64,000 nucleotides of DNA, from NCBI GenBank assembly GCA_014529385.2, contig CM043949.1:148905850-148969849 (forward strand). Direction: 5' to 3'. The notes beneath the pieces were generated by a model that ran no database searches, was not told where the DNA came from, and saw only the letters and a list, made by a program, of their open reading frames with translations. This DNA comes from Adiantum capillus-veneris (taxonomy: Eukaryota; Streptophyta; Polypodiopsida; Polypodiales; Pteridaceae). The position numbers and the translations under genes are program-made. Position 1 is the stretch's first letter; every line of letters starts with the position of its first letter. Positions 1-11,100 of the stretch are shown here, in pieces.

Positions 1-1
1 G

Positions 2-743
2 AAGTTGTCAAGTTTGATACATTTATACACATTGCTGTTGCAAGAGTCACTTTCCAACAAAAACAGAACTAGGCAGCGTGCAGTTGAACAGGCTTTTGTT
101 GCTTCTCAAAGAAAGGGTGGTATTAGTAATGCAGCCACTTCTTATGGTTCTGCTACGAGTGGCAAAACTTCTGTTCCTAATGCTTCTGCTGGCAGCACTT
201 CGTTTGGCAATTCTGGTGATAAGGGCAAAAAGAAGATGCGTTGCCATTATTGTAAAGCTAACGATCACTTGATCAAGTCGTGTCCTAAGTTGAAGGCCAA
301 AGAGGCTAAGAAGAAAGAGCGTGGTTTCACTACAAATGCTCGTGGTTCCACTACAAATGCTGGTTCCACTACAAATGCAGCCATTGTTGCGTCTTCTGTA
401 AAAGGAGACTGTGTTGTTGATGTTGATGTAGAATGGGCTTTTAGCGCAGAGTGCACTTACAATCCTGCTGTCCATGATGCATGCTTATCAGATGTTGCAG
501 ATTCACATGTGTGGTATTTCGACAGTGGTGCTACAAAGCACATTACCTCACATCGTGAATTGTTTACCTCTCTCGAGTCTGTCCCTCATGGAAATTCAGT
601 CACTTGTGCCAACAATGCCTCTTATCCGGTTCAGGGAGTTGGAAAGATTGTGCTTACTGCTGCAAATGGCAGTTCTTTCACACTTGTTGATGCTCTTTAT
701 GTACTTGGGATCAAGAAGAATCTCTTGTCTGTATCGGCACTTG
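2..743 (+). pseudogene. Ty1/copia gag-protease fragment, both ends missing
   Basis: The frame is open from the window edge and reads through the end of a copia gag and the start of the protease. Around residues 78-95 a CCHC zinc knuckle is visible (CHYCKANDHLIKSC), preceded by a Ser/Gly/Asn-rich linker and followed by a short repeat of the type STTNAG. From about residue 165 the sequence WYFDSGATKHITS is the copia aspartic protease active site (D-S-G-A), and KNLLSVSAL is the conserved end of that domain. Just past this point the frame runs into the tip of a family-A LTR and stops at 763. Integrase, reverse transcriptase and RNase H are absent. The start lies outside the window. Family assignment is by motif and is firm; the copy is not functional. 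Confidence 0.85.
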
Positions 744-765
744 GGGTTGGATGTGTCACGTGACA
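744..765 (-). repeat. 22-bp tip of a family-A LTR, inverted
   Basis: These 22 bases are the exact reverse complement of the first 22 bases of the family-A LTRs seen at 27914 and elsewhere, including the palindrome TGTCACGTGACA. The rest of the LTR is absent on the copia side. It marks a deletion or rearrangement junction between the copia fragment and the DNA to the right. Confidence 0.6.
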
Positions 766-1770
766 AGGCGGGCACACGTCCATGCCTAGATAGGGTATCA
801 GGGCCTTGGATATGGTTCTTGGTGGCTTCTTTTGGCTCTAGGGAATGCGTTTGAGCTTTTTAGAATGTGAATAATGCAAGTGGGAAGTGTGGGCACTCTC
901 ATACCGCCCAAGAAGTTTGACACATGCAGTAACTGTCTATTTATGGTGCTTGATTTGCGGTGATGCGTGCACCGCTCTAGAAGTGGTCAAAAATGGAATG
1001 TGGGGACGTGGAAAAGTGCTTTGGGTATCAAGGATCAAGCATACAAACTTTGGTGAATTTTGGAGTCCATTTGGGGTTTTTCCCGCGAAAAATGCCCATT
1101 GAGGGTCAAAATTGGCCAAAACTGGGTCAAAAAAGGTATGAAAAGGCTTCAAATTGCCACATCAGTCACTGTGGCGTGAATGTTCAAGCTAAAGGAAAAA
1201 TTTTGAAGCCAATACTTAACACTTTCACCTCTCTGTGTGTGGGAGGAAGCAGAGTTCCTACAGGTGGTCTAGTGCAGTCCTGTCGCGTTCGCATCTTGCA
1301 TATGTTGGTTGGTGCAGTTCTTTGGTTCTTCGTCATCGGACAAATGATTTCTCAATAGCCTTGGTTGTCCTATTCTTTGGACTTCTGGTAGCATCTTGGA
1401 GATTCTTGCATGTCGTATGTGACCGGAGGTGCAAGTTTCCGACTCTTTCCTTAAGGTTGGAGCACTTAAGTTGGAAAATGATCTGGACACCAATAGTTTA
1501 TGCCTTTACCCTCAGTTTTGATGCATTCTCTTGGAGCGGTCACCAACAGTACCTTCTGCAAATATTGGTTGTGCGACTCGTGAGTTGGTTGAGTTGAGGG
1601 GATTTATTTTCAACAGAGAACATGTTACTTCTCGAACGTCTTCCGGGGGTAGTGGTTGGATGGTATACAAGCGAGGTACTATTCGACCTCGGAGTATTGT
1701 AGAAGATATCCTTGTCCACGAAATCCTCTCTTTACATTTGCAGATTGCTCACTCCACCTTCCTGGTCCTA
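766..1770. other. about 1 kb with no recognised gene
   Basis: No conserved protein motif, LTR boundary or RNA gene was recognised. Short open frames exist (for example 1531-1773, plus strand) but show no known domain and have no second copy in the window. It is probably old transposon sequence, by inference from the surroundings. Confidence 0.4.
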
Positions 1771-1799
1771 TAATGTGCAACGGAAGTGATTGATGGTGT

Positions 1800-2226
1800 C
1801 ACGATTGTAACTATGTTGCAGTATAACATCTACTCCTAGTTGCAGATATGCAAAGTGCCATGCCAAGGAGAACCCCTACGCTTGGATGGTCATGACCTTT
1901 CGCTCAAGAGACATGCCTCTTCGCCAAAAGCCACACTCCTTCGACGACTGGTCACACCCCTTCGCACTACAATTGCGACTCTTTGTCCAATGGTTGCAAC
2001 TCTTCGCCGAAAGGATGGGTCTTTACGTCTAAGGTCGCGTCTCTTCACCATGAGACACGTGTCTTTTCATTTGTGTCTCTTCGTCTCCTATATAAGGAGC
2101 CTATGTACTCAGTTTTCAAGCATTCATTCAATCAATCGAACACACATTCAATCTCTTGAGTCTTAGTTTGATCTTAAGTATGAAGTTTTCGTCTTAATTA
2201 TAATTTTAGCACCACTAATCCTCACA
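1800..2226 (+). repeat. 3' part of an LTR (family H)
   Basis: The segment ends in ...CTCACA directly before an initiator-Met primer-binding site at 2228, as a 5' LTR should. It has a TATA box (TATATAAG, 2089-2096) and several short CTTCGCC-type direct repeats upstream. The left boundary was not found: TG starts near 1775 and 1813 are possible. No second LTR was seen, so the element is incomplete. Confidence 0.6.
2089..2096 (+). promoter_or_regulatory. TATA box of family-H LTR
   Basis: TATATAAG lies about 130 bases upstream of the LTR end and primer-binding site, the expected place for a U3/R core promoter. Confidence 0.5.
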
Positions 2227-2227
2227 G

Positions 2228-2240
2228 TGGTATCAGAGCA
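2228..2240 (+). promoter_or_regulatory. primer-binding site (initiator Met tRNA), family H
   Basis: TGGTATCAGAGCA follows the LTR end after one spacer base. This is the plant retrotransposon primer-binding site complementary to the 3' end of initiator Met tRNA. It fixes the strand and the LTR end. Confidence 0.8.
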
Positions 2241-3059
2241 ATTTTTTTTCCGAGACCCGAAGGTTGTGAGTCTCTCACCCCCGCCGCTCCTTCCCGGAGT
2301 TGCATGGAAGCAAAAGAAAGGTGGTACAGAAGTGCATACGAGCATGAGGTAACATGAATTTTTGTGTTCCAATTATACAAATAACAAACAAAACATGGAT
2401 GTGTGTGTGCGGCGTACCCACAGAGTGTGCTGGGTTTTTGTGTTGGAGTCCGATTCGGGAACCTCTTCATTAGGATGTGTCCTTTCGCAGCTGGGCCGTG
2501 TCCCTTCATGTGAATAGACACCACCCTTGGTTCGTGCCTCTTGGCATCGGTGTATGTTTGGCCCAACACCTTTTCACTTGCACCCCTTCACTGGCTGCTG
2601 CCCCTTCACAGTGCGTACCCCATCCCCGGCAGCAAGTCCCTTCGTGCACCCTCTTCCCAAAGCGTTGCACTGCTGGGTTGCAGTTCCTTGGACTGCCTGG
2701 GCTGCGTGCGCCTTTTCACATCGCTGGCTGCCCCTTCATCAATCGCTGGAGTTTTAATTTACGTATATAACCAGTAGCGCAAGAATTATAAACAAACCCC
2801 CCAAATTTATTAAAACCCAAAGTGGCCGGCCAAACTTGGCTGGCCTACCCCAAAAATTACCCAAAAGAATTAAACCCTCATGTGAAACCGTTAAAAGAGC
2901 CTTACATTGAAACAAATAACACCCAGCCAGAGTTTTCAGCCATCAGGCAGCTCGTTCTCGGTATTGGGATCCTTGAAGGTTTTTTCTCACGCCCACGCTC
3001 CTTGCCTTCGCGCTGGCACTCGCACACCCACTCCCCCGCGTGGTCTATGGTCGACAGAC
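2241..3059. other. untranslated leader of element H, then unrecognised sequence
   Basis: Pyrimidine-rich sequence after the primer-binding site, without a gag-like frame. Overlapping short frames at 2477-2777 look like chance openings in C-rich DNA. No counterpart elsewhere in the window was noticed. Confidence 0.4.
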
Positions 3060-3221
3060 GCCACAAGATGCATGTGCATTGAACTCCAACCTACGGGTCC
3101 AAACACCAAGAACTTGAACTCCAACACAAGGGTCCAAATTAATTATAGGGAACATTGCTTACCCCTCTCTGCCACTCACAAGTCTCTCTGGCTGAAGCTA
3201 GTGGTGACACGTGTCATTTGA

Positions 3222-3672
3222 CTAGCAATCTGACGTCAAGGCCACTTTGGCCACCGTCACGAGTGCCATGCCGATCTCCTCTGTCAAATCTTTATTACCG
3301 TAATCTCTATCCAGCTTGCCTTTATCCTTCTCTTCCTGTAAGTTCCAGCTTTTGCCTTTGGCTTCAAACTCCAAAGCCAAACAAAGCGTCGAACCACAAC
3401 CATGACTACTGTGATCGTACCTCGTGGCTACCACGGTAGCTAAGTGAGTATTGGTACTGCCATCCTTGTCCAACTGACCTTTGTCGTTGTCCTCTAGCGA
3501 ACTCCTCCATTCGCTTTTTGACTTCACAAACTCCAGCCAAACAATTTGTCGGGTTCCTTGAGAACTGTGCCGTTGCATAGGCCGTTAAATGGACGGTTGA
3601 TGATACGTTATCCATAGCCACTTGTTTCTCTTGGTTGATGTCGTCGTGGGTACTCAAGCAAAGGGAGGCCAT
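3222..3672 (-). pseudogene. gag-position reading frame of element F1, broken
   Basis: Two overlapping minus-strand frames (3406-3672 and 3222-3578) together resemble the F2 frame at 56905-57384: both carry the block xxLxAYAxxxF followed by a Cys-rich stretch (CLAxxCEVK), a charged segment with Lys/Glu/Asp, and a similar C-terminal end. The shift between the two frames here indicates a frameshift. I do not recognise the family. The position just after the leader of an LTR element suggests a gag remnant, but no CCHC knuckle is clear. Confidence 0.35.
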
Positions 3673-3953
3673 TTTGAAGTTGCAAGATCCAGAAACTGGT
3701 ACTCCTCACACTCAAAGTGCCGCACAATTTCTCCAAGCCGCACCGAAATCCCCAAGCAATTCCACTCCTTTGCACTAATCCCAAGCTGTTTCACCACTTC
3801 AAAATGCTCTCCTATTAAGCCATGCCAAAACACATTCAAGGCCTTTTGCAAGCCACTCCAATGGGCACTTCTCCCTAGTTGCTCCAAAAGCTCACAAAAC
3901 TTCTTCAAAAGAGTCTCCAAGAGAAATGCGCTTCGCTCCTTAAAGTACTTCAA
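3654..3953 (-). other. 99-codon open frame of unknown meaning in the F1 leader
   Basis: A minus-strand frame beginning MKYFKERSAFLLETLL and ending WPPFA, rich in Leu, Phe and Trp and predicted to be helical by eye. F2 does not preserve the same frame in the matching region, so it may be chance. No function is assigned. Confidence 0.2.
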
Positions 3954-4300
3954 AAAGGGATCGCATGATTTTGCACCAGGCTGCTCCCAAAAAACCGATC
4001 ACTAATGCGCCTCCAATGCCCTCTATTTAACTTTACTGAGCAATGTTGTATGCCTCGTTGTAATTGAGTCAAAGCAGGGACATAAGGGCGCGAAGGGTTG
4101 TCACCAAGGGAGAGCCACCAAGAAGCAGTGTGTTTCAAAACGCTAGAAATAAAGATGTTGTCGCCCAAGCCGCTGTCACAAGGGAAAGGCACAACGTTTT
4201 GGAACGCTCTTGCAGGGGACAAGGCAATCGACACTCGCCAAGAGAGAGGGAGCTGCCAGCCGGGCATTTTAGAATGCAACGGGAGGGGGCACCGCCTGGG

Positions 4301-4305
4301 GATAA
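4301..4305. repeat. target-site duplication of element K, left copy
   Basis: GATAA, matched by GATAA at 19887-19891 immediately after the right LTR of K. Confidence 0.7.
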
Positions 4306-4965
4306 TATCACAAAGGGGGGCACCACGTGCCAATAGAAAAGAACAGACTGAACAGACTTTTAACACTTCAATAACAATTGAACTGAAGGAAAGAGACGAC
4401 ACGCGACACGGAGTGGCGAAATTCCACCCCAGAGAGTATTGGCCCCAAACCTTGGCACCCCTTTCGGTATTTCTTTATATTGCATCAACACAGTACAAGC
4501 CAGTACTCCAGACTCTGCACCTTTGCTAAAAAGCATGCCAGAGAATGAGCCCTAACCTCATATTTAAAGGCCCTAGGCCCCAAAAGCAGTTTACAGTAAA
4601 AAGCTTTCAAACTCAAAAGCATCTGGTCCAAAAGCAAAGCCAAAAAGCTGCCATCGCAATTTACAAAAATCCGTACAGCCTGCCACGTCATCAGCCAGCG
4701 CAAAACGCAGAAATCCATACAGCCTGCCACGTCATCATGTCAGCGCAATTTTCAAAAATCTGCCACGTCATCAGTTTGTGTGTGTGTATGGATCCTGCTT
4801 TATTTTAATCCTTTATGTCACTTGGGGCCCCATCAAACGGGATCCCCATAAGTTGGTAGAACTTCTTCTTCTATTACTTGTTCTTCTTAGGGTTTAGGCC
4901 CTTCGGCCGTCAACTGCAAGTTGGCTCCCTTCTTCAAGGCTTTGACACGTCAGTAGTTTGTTACA
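4306..4965 (-). repeat. 3' LTR of element K
   Basis: Similar over its length to 19176-19886. On the minus strand it starts TGTAACAAAC and ends GTGATA. It carries the TATA-plus-GAAATACCGAAAGGGG motif (minus strand, 4458-4479) also seen in families B and D. Confidence 0.8.
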
Positions 4966-4981
4966 TCTCCCCTTCTTGAAA
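4966..4981 (-). promoter_or_regulatory. polypurine tract of element K
   Basis: The minus strand reads AAGAAGGGGAGA directly before the LTR start, the normal site of plus-strand DNA priming. Confidence 0.65.
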
Positions 4982-5076
4982 GAGAATAATCGTCCGCGAT
5001 TACAGCATATCTGCAAAACAACTCAAGTTAGCTCAAAAATTTTCGAGGGACAATCAGTTTGCTCTTTTTTTTCAGG

Positions 5077-5163
5077 AGTTAGCTTCTCCTTTCTGCTCTT
5101 TTGATCAAGGAGTTAGCTTCTCCTTTCGGCTCTTTTGATCAAGGAGTTAGCTTCTCCTTTCGT
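5077..5163. repeat. 36-bp tandem repeat, about 2.5 copies
   Basis: The unit starts GGAGTTAGCTTCTCCTTTC and continues with GCTCTTTTGATCAA; the copies are nearly identical. It lies in the internal region of element K next to the polypurine tract. Confidence 0.85.
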
Positions 5164-5369
5164 CCAGATCGGAACTCTCGATATTCTGGCGTAGTAAAAT
5201 TAGCCATCACACCCAGACCATACTGATCTTCCACGAGTGTCTTGATGCACTAAAATTACATACCCAAGCAATCTCATCCAATTAGGAATATTCAGTGGTT
5301 GGCACATCACAATGCAACACAAATGCTCGCATATGCATGTTACGACATAGAAACATAAAACCGCTAATG

Positions 5370-5770
5370 AACACTCCCCGCAAATAACCATCCAGGTCTA
5401 GGCCATGAGCTGTTCAACAACTCCCTCATCACTCCTCCCGCAAATAGCCTAAAAAGTTCCGGGCCATGAGATATAGAGGCCTTTTACAAACAAAAACGCC
5501 CCCCAGACCGCAGCTTGCGTCGTTTGGAGGTGCTAAGAGTAACCACTTCTCAGACTTCTTAATACTCCCCCCGTAAATAACCATATAGGTCCGGGCCGTG
5601 AGTAAAAACAACAACAATACTCCCCCCGTAAACAACCACAAGGGTCCGGGCCATGAGTAAAAACTACACTTTCCAATCATTCAATACTCCCCCCGCAAAT
5701 AACCACAAGGATCCGGGCCATGAGTATGAACAAGCATTCTCAAACATCATTTCTCACTACTCCACCCGGG
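5370..5770. repeat. degenerate tandem repeat, unit about 55-60 bp
   Basis: At least five imperfect units share the core CTCCCCCCGTAAATAACCA followed by GGTCCGGGCCATGAGTA, with variable spacers. Minus-strand open frames over this region merely reflect the repeat. Confidence 0.75.
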
Positions 5771-6275
5771 AGTAAAAATCACCAATCATTGAAACCAATA
5801 TTAAAACCAGAGTCAAACAATTCAAATCGGCACCAAGACAGGTTCAAAACAGATACAATCCATTTCAAACAAATTCCAAACAATTTTTTTTTTGCATCAC
5901 TCGAGATGTTGCATATGTCCTAACCAACTCCCTTCAAGAAGAAACGAGCTCGCTGTTGCCCCCCCCCCCGCGCGCGCAACTGTAAACTGTCCCCCTCACC
6001 ATCGCTCACGCCTCCCCCCTCCTCCCTCGCGCTGCGCATTTCCCTGCCCGCCGATGTCCAACCCTCCAGCGCGTTGCTTGCATTGGTATAGCCAACCCTC
6101 GCACCTTCGTTGTCGTCGCTACACCTGCCCGCCCCTTGGCCTCAACCCCCTTCTCCCTCCCCGCCCCCTGTTTCCCCCCCTTTTTTCGCCTTCTACCTAC
6201 CTGTAGGCCGTTTTTTCAGCTTGCTAGCATACACCTCGACACCAGCGACCCTATCCTTCCAACAGCAGACACAGA

Positions 6276-7901
6276 ATGCCGGCCTCTGCTCCACCTCAGC
6301 GGGACTCCACAGAAGCCCCCTGGTCCGACACCGCGGAGCCAACCCTTCGACTTGCTCTTTCGCGAGAAGAGCAAGCAAGCATGATGGCCGAAGTGAAGCG
6401 CTTGCAAGCCACTTCGGTTATCTATAAAATCATTGGCACTCAGCCCAAACGGAGCGAAGTTCGGGATTTACTGCAGGCCCGTCTCTCCAATGTGGGCAAG
6501 ATCACAGATGTCCAACTCCTCGGGAGAGGGTACTACCAGGTCGAGTTCGAGTCTGCAGATATGACGACCAAGGTGATTTCAATGAGCCCGCTCAGCATCA
6601 GAATAGCTCGAGCTTACTTCCGACGTTGGCATCACGGTTTTGACCCTACTACAAATGTGCTCCAGGAGGAGGCAGACCTGCCGATTTCGATTTTCTTCCC
6701 AGGCCTGAGGCGAGAGTATCATCCCCTCCTACCTTGGATTGGTTCCATGTTCGGGACAGTTTTGGAGTCTCCACGCACGGTAGCTTCAATTGTGGCCAAG
6801 GCCGCAGGTCTACCTACTGTGCGGGTTCTCGTTCGTGACACTCCCTCCCTAAGGTGGTACTGCTGCCTAGGGTGAGTGGGGGATGGATCAGACAAAGTGT
6901 GGAGTATTCAGGTCTCCCGAACCAGTGTTTCATTTGCAGACAGATGGGCCATATGGCAAAGGCTTGTCCTCGCAGGAGACCTCGACCCACAGCGCATGCG
7001 CAGCCGCCCAAGGCTGAGCATGCCAAGCAGCCAGGTACACAGGATACACAGGCTGGTACTTCGACAGAAACCAGTGACCAGCCAACTGATGGTTGGCAGC
7101 AGGTGCCTCGCCGCCGTCGTGACGGGAGAGCTCACCCCACTACTCCTCCTGGTGGCCGACCTATTGCAGCTCAGCAGCACTGGGTTCCGACTGGGAATCG
7201 TTTCGACCCCCTTCAGCAAGACCTGCCTGAGGAGGCCCCGTCCACTTCTGTTCCTCCACCACCGCCGCCTCCTCCCTCAGCCGTTGCCGCCCTGCCTCCT
7301 CTCCCCCCCCACCTCCACCTTCGCCCCCGCCCCTCCCCTCTCCTCGATGGGGCCCACAGCCTCGTCTCGGGACCCCTCCGCCACTCCTTCTCAGACACAG
7401 GGTACTGGCCACGCTTCTACCGCGAGGCGTTCTCTTGGTAGTGCTTTCGCTATGAGCCGTGTGGCTCGTGAGGGACAGCCCCACCTCAGGCCGCCTTTTT
7501 TGGTGTTCACTTCTCTCTTTGCAACGATCCCCAGAGATCTGACCAGCTTCGACATTCGCAAACGTTGGGATTTCTTCAATTATAGCTTCACTCGGTTTCT
7601 GGGTGATTCCTCTTCCGACTTGGAGGAGGCCAGCTTTCGAGTCCATGTCCTCTTTCTTGCAGCTAGAGGCAGTGGCCCTGCACACAGTTTCTCCTTTCTG
7701 TTGTGTGGTAGGGATACCACGGAGTGGACCCAGCACACAGTCCTGGACTGGCTCCAGACCCAGGCTATTGAGTTCTCGCATCACACAGAGGACTTAGCAG
7801 TGACAGATCTGGTGGAGACACTTTGGCCTCTTGCCAAGTTCAGGCGTGACACCTCCAGATGCAGCGGGTTGCAGGCACATTGTGGTGCACTTGTTTGCTG
7901 A
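6276..7901 (+). pseudogene. LINE ORF1 (nucleic-acid-binding, CCHC), L1a
   Basis: ORF1 starts MPASAPPQRDS after CAGACACAG, a start shared with L1b (21211) and L1c (29487). The first 195 residues form a folded domain like the DUF4283-type region of plant L1 ORF1; a knuckle CFICRQMGHMAKAC lies at about 6929-6970, then a Pro-rich linker and a C-terminal domain (FDIRKRWDFFNYSF...) running to 7901. The frame shifts near 6845, where L1b has four more bases, and back near 7440, so the protein is spread over two frames. In the family this protein packages LINE RNA. The C-terminal extension after the knuckle is conserved in L1b but I do not recognise it. Confidence 0.75.
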
Positions 7902-8119
7902 CACTCAGTGCCCTCCGTGTTATGTTTTTGTGCATGAGGATTCTTGGACAGAGGATGCAGCCCTTCGGGGTGCACGCTCGGCTTGGGCCTGGGCGGGACA
8001 CTCACTTCTTGCACGCTTGTCTAGAGGTCGTTCGGATGCGGATTACTCCCCATCCCAACCGGCCTCAAAGATAGCGAGGTTGGCTGCTGTTGTAGCATCT
8101 GTTTTCTCTCACTGACTCC

Positions 8120-11100
8120 ATGAGGATCATATCATGGAATGTGCAGGGATTAGGAGGGTCCCAGTTTCAGCGACAGAGGGGTTGGCTGCGTCGGGAGCTA
8201 TAGAGATGCCTTGTGGGTGGTGAGATTGACATTCTTATGCTGCAGGAGCATCATCTTTGTGAGAGCCGCATTCGGCATTGTGGTCAGATTTTGCGTGGTC
8301 GCTATGAGACTTTTTGGTCAGCTGCTTTTGGACCTGGAGGCATCTAGGGTGGGGTATGTATGACCATTGCGGACTCTTTCCAGCAGGCCATTGTGGGCAG
8401 AGGGATTATTGTGCCAAGCAGGGCTCAGTGGATTACTATGCAGGTTTAGGGTTGCCTGTTCGGCTTCCTAAACATCTATGCGCCCAATGTGGTGAGCGCA
8501 CGTGCAGAGTTTTGGGCCCACATTACAGAGTCTTTGCCGCAGCCAGAGCATTGGTGCATTGGGGGAGATTTCAACATGTTGGAGGACCCAACTGACATGG
8601 TTGGAGGTAGCCACACTACTATACATAAAGAGGAGTTGGCGGCTTGGGAGAGGTTATGTATGACTTTGCGGGTTTCAGATGTGTGGCAGAATTCTAGCTT
8701 TTTGAGGCCACCTGACAGCCTGGCCTTCTCTCGTTCGGACCGTCGAGTGGGAGGAGCGAATCTATCCCGGATAGATCGCTTCTACACTAGCGATCACTTC
8801 TGTGACTTGGGAGGGACTGTTGGCATTTTGGCTAGGACTTCCTTTTCGGACCATGCACCAGTGATCCTCGCAGTGACTGATAGGCTAAGGAGGGGGAGCA
8901 CGATGCTACACATCCCAGAGAGGGTCTTGCTGGACTCTGCGCTCGGAGAGCGAGTGGAGGCTCTTTGGACAGAGAGCTTAGACGTACAGGACTCTCCTGC
9001 TGACAGAGTGGCCTCAGGACTTGCTCAGCTTAGTCGACTCTTTCTTCAGGAGTCTGCGGCTCGCCTGACTGCCGCAAGAGAGGAGCAGCGCCTCCGACGG
9101 GGCGTTGCTTCCTTGCAGAGGATGCAGGAGCAGCATCCAAACAGTCCTTGGTTGGAGGAGCAGTTATAGCAGGCTCGCCAAGAGCTCGTTAACACAGAGG
9201 AGAGGCGCCATGAGTTTGCTTTCAATCGTCAGGCATCTCAGTGGACCCAAGTGGGTGACAGAGTGACAGGTGCTTTCTTTGAGGCAATGGGACCTCGGCA
9301 TACGCATGCCAAGGTCACGCAGTTGAGGAGGCCCGACGGGTCAGTTGCTTCCGAGCCAGAGGACATGCGTGCAGTTGCTACTGACTTTTACCGTGATCTA
9401 CTGTCTGCAGAGCCTCAGTTAGAGCGTCAGGATGCATGCAGAGATCAGGTGTGGGCACAGATGCCTTGTCTTGTGAGTGAGGAGATGCGACAGAGGCTTG
9501 AGCTGCCTCTTCAGATAGAGGAGTTGCACACGGCTCTTAATGCACTCCCTCGTGGTAGCTGTCCTGGTGAGGATGGCTTGACCCCGAGCTTCTTCTTGGA
9601 GTACTGGGACTTGCTTGGCTCAGATCTTTGTAGTGCTTTTCAATACATTTTGCACACAGGTGAGATGCTTGACAGCATGAGTGAGGGCATGATTTACCTC
9701 ATTCCCAAGGAGGATGGCTCCTTGGATGAGATTCAACAGTGGCACCCCAGCACCATCCTCAACTCAGCCTACAAAATTCTTGCCAAGGCTCTGAGTTTGA
9801 GGATTCAGCCACTGCTAGAGAGCCGTATTCATGGGACTCAGATAGGTTTTGTCAAGGAGCGTAGTATCCTTTACAACATCTTTACTTTTTGGGAGGCTCT
9901 GTCCTCGCGTGGCTCCGTGGAGAGGATTTGGTGATTCTTCTTCTCGATTTTGAAAAAGGCTTACGACAGAGTTGACTGGGATTTTTTGGAGGGCACTCTA
10001 CGCAGGATGGGCTTCTCAGATGCTAGGATCCGAGGAGTGACAGCTTTGTACAGACGGGCACACAGTCAGGTGCTTTTAGCAGGAGGTAGAGGTGATCGCT
10101 TGATGCTCACACGATCGGTCAGACAGGGCTGCCCTCTTGCCCCTTTCCTCTTTCTGTTCTATGCTAAGGCGATGAGCAGGTTTTTGGTTTCACAGCAAGT
10201 TGGCTTACGTGACTTAGCGCTCCCTATTCGGAGAGATGAGCTACTGGACGCTGAGTTTGCAGACGACTCAGCCTTGTACTTGGATGGCCAGGAGGCCAAC
10301 CTACACAAGTGTGGGCAGGCTCTTGAGACTTTCTGTTGTGCATCTGGCGCACTGATCAACTGGAGAAAGACTGTGGCTTCCTCGGTTGGTAGTGCTCCTA
10401 CACCAGATTGGACGCCAGGGAAGGGTTTCAGGTGGATTCCCCCAGGGACTGCAGTTCGGTACTTGGGCTGTCAGGTTGTTGTCTCCCAAGCAGCAGATTG
10501 CTCCCCTCCTCTTGTCTATCAGGAGGAAGCTGTTACATTGGAGCTCCGCACGACTATCTTTGGCAGGCAGAGTTGTAGTGGCCAACCAGGTGTTGTTGGC
10601 TACTATGTGGTACATCAGTTCTTATTGGATCTACTCGAGTTCTTGTATTAGCCAAGTTGAGAGGCTGATCAGGAACTTCCTTTGATCAGGGCGTTGACAC
10701 TCAGATAGCCCGGACGAAAGTGGCATGGCAGGTCATCACTCTTCCTTGTTCTCAGGGGGGGTTGGGAATCATAGACCCAACACAGCAGAGCAGAGCCCTT
10801 CTTGGGAAGTTCATCATCAGAGGACTTCTTCCGGGTGAGGAGCCCTGGAAGGAGTTCTTGCTTCAGCGGCTTCGTGCTAGGGTGCCTCAGGCTGGAGGCT
10901 CATGGCGACCCTCGACTCGATGGATTTTCACAGAGATGCATAGAGTTGGCCTAAGCAAGAGACTAGAGGACTGCTTCGCTATGAGTCTGCTCCGTTCCTG
11001 GGAGCAACTGCGACGAGGCCTGGAGCAGCGCCAGCCTACTTGCACGGAGGAGCGCCTGAGACAACCTCTTGTTTGGAACCCCATGGTTAGCACTCAGAGA

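Noticed and set aside
2228-2240. tRNA-like matches at each TGGTATCAGAGC site
   Set aside because: These are primer-binding sites next to LTR ends, not tRNA genes; no cloverleaf surrounds them.
3204-3215. TGACACGTGTCA palindrome, similar to the family-A LTR start
   Set aside because: No LTR-like sequence on either side, and the F2 copy lacks it; probably chance.
5370-5770. Regularly spaced repeats that might suggest a CRISPR array
   Set aside because: The units are imperfect, spacing varies, there are no cas genes, and the setting is a plant LTR element.
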